Shown: in pieces, positions 58,187 through 64,000 of the stretch
Layout of the letters: each line of letters begins with the position of its first letter
Position numbering within the stretch: the stretch's first letter is position 1
Source of the DNA: JAGVSZ01 sp963747775
GTDB taxonomy: Bacteria; Pseudomonadota; Gammaproteobacteria; Burkholderiales; SG8-39
Direction: 5' to 3'
Length of the DNA stretch: 64,000 nt
Assembly (NCBI GenBank): GCA_963747775.1
Contig: CAVVGT010000006.1
Span: forward strand, 591,497-655,496
Program-made: the position numbers and the translations under genes
The notes under the pieces: generated by a model
Seen by the model: the letters and a program-made list of their open reading frames with translations, nothing else
The model's database searches: none
Told to the model about the DNA's origin: nothing

Positions 58187-59581
58187 ATGGTCGCCAACAT
58201 GGCCCCGATCATGTTCGCCGGCCTGATCGTGTTCCTGCTGATCGGCTTCCCGGTGGCGTTCTCGCTCATGGCGCTCGGCCTGTTCTTCGGCTTCATCGGC
58301 ATCCAGGTCGGGTTGTTCTCGCTGGACTTCCTGTCGAACCTGCCGCTGCGCGTGTTCGGCATCGTGTCGAACGACCTCCTGCTCGCGATCCCGTTCTTCA
58401 CCTTCATGGGCACGATCCTTGAGCGTACCGGTCTCGCCGAAGACCTGCTCGAGAGTGCCGGACAGCTCTTCGGCGGCGTGCCCGGCGGGCTCGCCTACGC
58501 GGTGATCCTGGTAGGCGCGATCTTCGGCGCGATCTCCGGGACCATCGCTGCGTCAGTGATCGCGCTTGGCATGATCGCGCTGCCCGCAATGCTGCGCTAC
58601 GGCTACCACGTGAAGACGGCCACAGGGGTCATCGCCGCCACGGGCACGATCACGCAGCTCGTGCCGCCGTCGCTCACGCTGCTCGTGCTGGCCGACCAGC
58701 TCGGCAAGCCGGTGGGCGACATGTACGCGGGGGCGATTGGCCCGTCGATCGCGCAGACGCTCGTCTTCATGCTCTACATCCTCGTGCTGTCGATGCTGCG
58801 CCCGCGCTGGGTGCCGCCGCTGCCGGTCGAGGCGCGCACGCTGCGTGGCTGGGTGCTCCTGAAGCGCGTGCTCTGGGGCGTGGTGCCGGCAATGAGCCTC
58901 ATCTTCCTCGTGCTCGGCACGATCTTTCTCGGCCTCGCGACGCCGACGGAGGCGGGCGCGATGGGCGCGGTCGGCGCCCTCGTGCTCGCCGCGCTGCGCG
59001 GCCGGCTCACGCGCAGGCTCATCTGGCAGGGGATGGACACCACCATGCGCCTGGCCTCGATGGTCATCTACATCCTGATCGGCGCCACGGTGTTCTCGTT
59101 GGTGTTCCAGGGGGTGGACGGGCCCCACTGGGTCGAGGCGCTGCTCGGTGCCCTGCCCGGTGGCCAGGTCGGCTTCCTCATCGTGGTGAGCCTGTTCGTC
59201 TTCGTGCTCGCCTTCTTCCTCGATTTCTTCGAGATCGCTTTCATCGTCGTGCCGCTGCTCGCGCCCGTGGCGCACAAGCTCGGCATCGACCTCGTGTGGT
59301 TCGGCGTACTGCTGTGCGTGCTGCTGCAGACCTCGTTCATGCATCCGCCGTTCGGCTTCGCGCTTTTCTACCTGCGCGCCATCACGCCGCCTCACATCCG
59401 CAGCGGCGAGATCTACCTCGGCGCGCTGCCGTGGGTGGGGCTGCAACTCATCGTGGTCATGCTGGTGATCACGGTGCCGCAGCTCGTGACGATGTTTTTC
59501 GACGCCGGCCCGGTCGTGGACATGGACAAGGCGGGCGAGGATGTGAGAAGGCAGATCGAGCGGGCGTTGCAGCCGCAATGA
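58187..59581 (+). CDS. dctM: TRAP transporter large permease, DctM
   Basis: This 464-residue large subunit has about twelve spans. Conserved stretches are DLLLAIPFFTFMGTILERTG, GAIFGAISGTIAASVIALGM, TITQLVPPSLTLLVLADQLG and QTSFMHPPFGFALFYLRAIT. It is longer than the other two DctM proteins here, with extra residues before the VLWGVVPAMSLIFLVLGTIF span, as in the DctM group that partners with lactate- or keto-acid-type receptors. It reads cleanly, unlike the genes after it. Confidence 0.9.
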   Translation: MVANMAPIMFAGLIVFLLIGFPVAFSLMALGLFFGFIGIQVGLFSLDFLSNLPLRVFGIVSNDLLLAIPFFTFMGTILERTGLAEDLLESAGQLFGGVPGGLAYAVILVGAIFGAISGTIAASVIALGMIALPAMLRYGYHVKTATGVIAATGTITQLVPPSLTLLVLADQLGKPVGDMYAGAIGPSIAQTLVFMLYILVLSMLRPRWVPPLPVEARTLRGWVLLKRVLWGVVPAMSLIFLVLGTIFLGLATPTEAGAMGAVGALVLAALRGRLTRRLIWQGMDTTMRLASMVIYILIGATVFSLVFQGVDGPHWVEALLGALPGGQVGFLIVVSLFVFVLAFFLDFFEIAFIVVPLLAPVAHKLGIDLVWFGVLLCVLLQTSFMHPPFGFALFYLRAITPPHIRSGEIYLGALPWVGLQLIVVMLVITVPQLVTMFFDAGPVVDMDKAGEDVRRQIERALQPQ

Positions 59582-59603
59582 ATTTCAACCTGAGGAGGGA
59601 ACC

Positions 59604-60678
59604 ATGAAAAGACGCGATTTCTTGACCCGGGCGGGCGCCGGCGCGGCGCTCGCGGCAACCGCGGCGCCCGTAATTGGCCAGGCGCCGCAGGTGCGCTGGC
59701 GCATGTCGACGATGTGGCCGAAGAGCCTGGACGCGATGCACGGCTCGGCCGAGATCTTCGCTCGGCGCGTGGGCGAGCTCACCGAGGGCCGCTTCAGCGT
59801 CCAGGCCACCGCGGCGGGCGAGATCGTGCCGCCGCCCCAGGTGTTCGACGCGGTGGAGAACGGCACCATCGAGTGCGGTCACGTGCTGTCATCGCTTCTT
59901 TTTCGGCAAGGACCCGGTATTCGGCTTCGACTCGGGTATCGCCTTCGGACCCAATGCGCGCCAGCAGGCGGCGTGGATGTACTACGGCGGGGGCCTCGCA
60001 GGCGCTGCGCGAGGTGTTCGGCAAGCGACATGGTGCACGTTCCCGGTGGGCAACGTCGGCGTGCAGATGGGCGGCTGGTTCCGGAAGGAGATCAAGAGCG
60101 TCGAGGACCTCAGGGCCTGCGGTTTCGGATCGGTGGGCTCGGCGGTGCGTCCTCGCCAAAGCTCGGTGCGGTGCCGACGCAGATCGCGCCCGGCGAGATC
60201 TATTCCTCGCTCGAGAAGGGCCGATCGACGGCGCCGAGTGGATCGGTCCGTACGACGACGAGAAGCTCGGCTTTGCGAAGGTGGCGAAGTCTATTACACG
60301 CCGGGATGGTGGGAAGGCAGCGCCCAGGTCACCGCGCTGGTCAACCAGAAGGCCTGGGATGCGCTGCCGAACCCTACAAGGATGCGGTTGAATCCGCCGC
60401 GGCGGAGCAGTACGTGATGATGATGGCGAAGTACGACGCCGAGGAATCCGGCGGCGCTCAAGCGCCTGGTGGGCGGCGGTGCGCAGCTGCGCGCTTTTCC
60501 GCGCCCGGTGCTCGACGCCTCCTACAAGGCGACGCAGGAGGTGCTCGGCGAGTTCGCGGCGAAGAGCCCCGAGTTCAAGAACATCTACGAGCCCTGGCAG
60601 CGCTTCCGCGACGATCAGAACCTCTGGTTCCGCGTCGCCGAGTACAGCCTCGACAGCTACCGCTACAGCGTGAAATGA
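59604..60678 (+). CDS. dctP: TRAP transporter receptor DctP, interrupted by many frame changes
   Basis: From ATG 59604 (AGGAGGGAA upstream) the protein begins MKRRDFLTRAG with a twin-arginine signal and reads normally to about 59890. After that the DctP sequence continues only by hopping frames: FFFGKDPVFGFDSGIAFGPN, GNVGVQMGGWFRKEIKSVED, KLGAVPTQIAPGEIYSSLEK, GAEWIGPYDDEKLGF, TPGWWEGSAQVTALVNQKAW, PYKDAVESAAAEQYVMMMAK and FPRPVLDASYKATQEV. Frame changes lie near 59893, 59997, 60029, 60040, 60112, 60221, 60290, 60373 and 60446. The residues between breaks are perfectly family-like, so sequencing error is more likely than decay. Restored length would be about 358. Confidence 0.8.
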
Positions 60679-63042
60679 GCGGCGAAGAAAAGAGCGGCCA
60701 GGGGGTCGGCGCGCGCGTGCCGCGCAAGGAGGACTCGCGCCACCTCCACGGCCGCGGCACGTTCGTGCCCGACATGATCCTGCCGGGTCAGCGCGAGGTG
60801 GCGTTCTTCCGCTCCCCGGTGGCGCACGCGCGCATCACTGCGGTGAGAAAGCCCGCGGGGTCGGAGGGGCGCATCTTCGTGCGCGAGGACATGCCCGAGG
60901 TGAAGGTGATCGTCGCGCCTTCGACGCTGCCGACCTTCAAGCTTCTCGGAGCAGCACCACCTCGCCTGGGGCAAGGTACGCTTCGTCGGCGAGGCGATCG
61001 CCTGCTGCGTCGGCCGTACGCGCGCCGAGGCCGAGGACCTTGCCGAGCAGGTCGAGGTGGATTTCGAGGAGCTGCCGGCCTTAGTGGATGCCCACAAGGC
61101 CCGTCGGGATCCTTCCATTCGAATTCATGAAGAATGGGACGACAACCTCTATCTCACGCTGCAGCTCGAAAACGGCTTCGACGCCGAGTCGAAGAAGGCC
61201 GACGTGGTGGTGAAGCGCGAGATCGAGCTTTCGCGCCAGTCGATGAATCCCCTGGAAGGCAAGGGCACGCTCGCGGTCTGGGACGACCGGGCGAACCAGC
61301 TCGTGCTCTACAGCTCCTCGCAGACGCCCCACCTCCTGCGCGTGGGCATCGCGCGCTTCCTCGGCCTGCCCGAGGAGAAGGTGCGCGTGATCGCGCCGGA
61401 CGTGGGCGGCGGCTTCGGCTACAAGTGCATCGTCTTTCCTGAGGACCTTTGCGTCGCCTGGCTCGCGCTGCGATACCGCAAGCCCTTCCGCTACATCGAG
61501 GACCGGCGCGAGCACCTCGTGGCCGGCGCCAACGCGCGCCAGCACCGCTACGACCTCACCGCTACGCGACAGCAGGACGGTTGCTCGCGCTCGACGCCGA
61601 AGTGACGATCGACGGCGGCGCGTACTCCAACTGGCCGTTCACCATCGGCCTCGAGCCCGGGCAGGCGACGGGCAACCTGCCGGGTCCTTACGATTTCCGC
61701 GGCTACCGCGTGAAGACCTATTGTGTGGCAACCAACAAGCCGGGGTTCCTGCCCTACCGCGGCGTCGCACGCACCGGCGTGTGCTTCGCGATGGAGCTCA
61801 TGATCGACGCCATCGCGCGCGCGGTGGGCCGCGACCCGTACGAGGTGCGCCTCATGAACCTCGTGCGCCCGGAGCAGATGCCCTACGACAACGTCGCGCG
61901 CAAGCACTACGACAGCGGGGACTATCCGCGCGCGCTGCGCATGGCGCGCGAGAAGCTCGACGTCGACAAGTGGCGCGAGCGCCAGAAACGCGGCGAACCC
62001 GACGGGCGCATCATCGGCATCGGCTTCGCGATGCTCTGCGAGCAGTCGGCGCTCGGCACCAGCGTCTTCGCCGCGTGGGGATTGCCGATGACGCCGGGCT
62101 ACGACCAGGCGGCGGTGCGGCTCACCGCGGGCGGCGGGCTCGAGGTGAGGATCGGCGTGCAGTCGCACGGCCAGGGCATGGAAACCACGATGGCGCAGCT
62201 CGCGCACCAGGTGCTCGGCATCGACGTCGCGCGCGTGCAGGTGGTGCACGGCGATACCGGCACCACGCCGTTCTCGACCGGCACCTACGCTTCGCGCTCG
62301 ATGGTCATGTCGGGCGGCGCGGTGGTGAATGCGTGCAAGGAGCTCATCCCGCGCTTCGTTCGCATCGGCGCGCATCTTCTGAAGTCTCCCGAGTCCGAGT
62401 GCCGCTTCGAGCCCGGCAGGGTGGTCGGTCCCCTCCGGCTCCGTAAGCTTGAGCGACATCGCCGAGGCCTGGTACATGCGCCCGGAGCGCCTGCCCGATA
62501 ACGTCGACAGGCAGGGATTGGAGGCGTCGCTCGCCTTCAAGCCCAAGCGCGACACCGGCGCCTTCAGCTACGCCTCGCACGCGGTCGCGGTCGCGGTCGA
62601 TCCGGACACCGGCCAGGTCGAGATCCTCGACTACGTGGTGGTGGAGGACTGCGGCACGCTCGTCAACCCCGCGATCGTCGAGCACCAGGCGATCGGCGGT
62701 ATCGCGCAGGGCATCGGCACTGCGATGTACGAGGAGCAGCAGGACGATGCGAACGGCCAGCCGAACGCTTCCACGCTCGCCGACTACGTGATTCCCGGGC
62801 CGACGGAAGTGCCGAACATCCGCATCTTCCACCTCGAATCGCCCTCGCCGTACACCGAGCTGGGCATCAAGGGCATGGGCGAGGGCGGCGCGATCGCGCC
62901 GCCCGCGGTGATCTTCAACGCGGTGAACGACGCCCTCGACCCCTTGGGCGTGGAAGTTTACGCGATACGCCGCTTACGCCGGAGAAGCTTCCTCGACGCC
63001 ATCGAGCGCGCTAGGGCCGCCCGAAGCGGGAGGCCGCGTTGA
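60675..63042 (+). CDS. Molybdenum hydroxylase large subunit (CoxL/XdhA type), frameshifted
   Basis: About 790 residues of a molybdopterin-containing hydroxylase are spread over several frames. The start MSGEEKSGQGVGARVPRKED lies at 60675, overlapping the DctP stop (ATGA). Key parts are VGEAIACCVGRTRAEAEDLA, the cofactor motif DVGGGFGYKC near 61400, PYRGVARTGVCFAMELMIDA, GVQSHGQGMETTMAQLAHQ and the active-site glutamate in KGMGEGGAIAPPAV near 62880. Frame changes are near 60945, 61565 and a C4 run at 62430-62433, with a compensated pair near 62961 and 62990. The CO-dehydrogenase active-site loop is not seen, so hydroxylation of an aromatic or N-heterocycle is more likely. Confidence 0.8.
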
Positions 63043-63849
63043 AGCCCGCCGCGTTCGACTACTTGCGCCCGCGCGGGATCTGGGGCGAGGCGCTCGTCGC
63101 GCTGCGCAGCGGGGCGGGGGAAGCGAAGCCGATCGCAGGCGGCCAGTCGCTCGGGCCGATGCTCAACCTGCGGCTTGCCCGCCGAAACTGCTGGTCGACG
63201 TGTCAAGAATAAAAGAACTCAGAGGCATCGTGGACGAAGGCGACGCCTGGCGCATCGGCGCCGCGGTCACCCACGCCGAGCTCGAGGACCGGCCGCTTGC
63301 CGGCTGCGAGCCGCTCGCCAGGGTGGCGCGCGTCATCGCGTACCGCGCGGTGCGCAATCGCGGCACGGTGGGCGGCAGCCTCGCGCACGCCGACCCGGCG
63401 GCCGACTGGCCGCTCGTGTTCGCGACGCTCGATGCCCAGGTGCGCGTCGCCGGGCCGTCGAGGACGCCGAGATCAAGGCCGACGCGTTCATGAGCGCCGC
63501 GTTCACCACTCAGCTCGCCGACGACGAGATCATCGAGTCGATCCGAGTGCCGAAGCTCGGCGCCGGCGCGCGCTGGGGCTACTACAAGTTCTGTCGTAAG
63601 ACCGGCGAGTTTCCCGAAGCCGCCGCCGCGCTCCTCCTCGACCCGCAGCGGCGCGTGGCGCGGCTTTTCGCCGGCGCGCTCGAGCGCGCGCCGCAGCCGC
63701 TCGACACTGTGGCACGCGCGCTCGCCGAGCAGGGAGCCGCGAGCGCCGACATGATTGGCGCCGCGCTCGCGCGCGTGGCGCCGGTCCTCGGGCCCGCGGC
63801 GCGCAAGCTCCGCGTCACCGCCGTGCAGCGGGCGATCGCCCAGTCATGA
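63039..63849 (+). CDS. Molybdenum hydroxylase FAD subunit (CoxM type), frameshifted
   Basis: The FAD-binding medium subunit starts at TTG 63039, overlapping the large-subunit stop. Family parts are KPIAGGQSLGPMLNLRLA with the FAD pyrophosphate motif, VSRIKELRGI, IAYRAVRNRGTVGGSLAHAD (second FAD motif) and the C-terminal RWGYYKFCRKTGEFPEAAAA. Two single-base gaps break the frame, near 63182 (a missing C before GAAACTG) and near 63455. Restored length would be about 270 residues. Order large-medium-small fits one operon. Confidence 0.8.
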
Positions 63850-64000
63850 AAACCGTCGATTTCACGGTGAACGGCGAGCGCGTGCAGGCGCTGGTCGAGC
63901 CGCGCACCCACCTCGCCGATTTCCTGCGCGATCGCAGCGCCTGACCGGCACACACCTCGGCTGCGAGCGTGGCGTGTGCGGCGCCTGCACCGTCCTCATC
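63846..64000 (+). CDS. Molybdenum hydroxylase [2Fe-2S] subunit (CoxS type), partial and frameshifted
   Basis: The iron-sulfur small subunit starts at ATG 63846 (ATGA overlap with the FAD subunit) as MKTVDFTVNGERVQALVEPR. The frame then breaks near 63934, producing an early TGA, and the sequence resumes one frame over with LTGTHLGCERGVCGACTVLI, the plant-type ferredoxin cluster motif C-x4-C-x2-C. The gene runs off the window end at 64000, before the second cluster domain. Confidence 0.78.

Noticed and set aside
1..64000. CRISPR arrays, tRNA or rRNA genes, insertion sequences, phage genes
   Set aside because: I read both strands for regular repeats, cloverleaf-like segments and transposase or integrase motifs and found none I could support.

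Overview
The window is GC-rich, densely packed Gram-negative DNA. It is most likely from a proteobacterium, probably a betaproteobacterium of the Burkholderiales type: there are four intact orphan TctC/Bug-type solute receptors with no TctA or TctB, three TRAP transporters, Sec and Tat signal peptides and four-base ATGA/GTGA gene overlaps. This placement is inferred from gene content; there is no rRNA or other phylogenetic marker. I saw no tRNA, rRNA, CRISPR array, transposase or phage gene.

Layout. (1) 1-1390: a three-subunit cobalt-type nitrile hydratase / thiocyanate hydrolase. (2) 1920-5742: an SsuABC-type ABC importer ending in an oligogalacturonate-lyase-like beta-propeller. (3) 12545 down to 5947, minus strand: a seven-gene operon with a second SsuABC-type importer (two permeases) and an alpha/beta hydrolase, an amidohydrolase and a metallo-beta-lactamase-fold hydrolase, behind a good sigma70 promoter. 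(4) 12805-15994: SLC13-type transporter, TetR regulator and a D-threonine aldolase / D-serine dehydratase-like PLP enzyme. (5) 22063 down to 16360, minus strand: IclR regulator, TRAP receptor, Rieske oxygenase, Pht5-like decarboxylase-family protein and TRAP membrane subunits. (6) 22304-26925: RraA-type aldolase, GntR, two TctC receptors, an orphan periplasmic-type receptor and a broken dehydrogenase. (7) 27218-50610: a long plus-strand run comprising a Liv-type ABC importer, GntR, two HyuA/HyuB carboxylase-or-hydantoinase pairs, SDR, DUF3830, a triple RidA protein, TRAP, a Gfo/Idh/MocA oxidoreductase, a Rieske oxygenase and two TctC receptors. (8) 50641-57651: a second Pht5-like gene, Rieske ferredoxin, ferredoxin reductase, both subunits of a ring-hydroxylating oxygenase, MarR and an amidase. 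(9) 57648-64000: a third TRAP transporter and a CoxL/CoxM/CoxS-type molybdenum hydroxylase.

The region reads as catabolic cassettes, each joining an uptake system to its own enzymes and regulator. Substrates are probably organic acids, amides, lactams or hydantoins and substituted aromatics, but none can be named from sequence alone. The best regulatory signal is the palindrome ATTTGATCAAAT, which overlaps the putative -10 of two promoters with identical geometry, one before the Liv importer and one before the first hyuA. The GntR gene between them is the natural candidate regulator. The most unusual proteins are a HyuB-type subunit with a C-terminal acetone-carboxylase-gamma-like zinc domain and a protein made of three tandem RidA domains.

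Sequence quality is uneven. Single-base frame breaks, two of them in short homopolymers, interrupt two genes (near 146-150 and 51226-51230). From about 59.9 kb to the end there are more than a dozen frame changes in well-conserved genes, which looks more like uncorrected sequencing error near a contig end than biological decay. Real decay is also present: a C-terminal TctC remnant (16042-16146), an SDR remnant (24695-24960) and an MmgE/PrpD C-terminal remnant (52067-52474).
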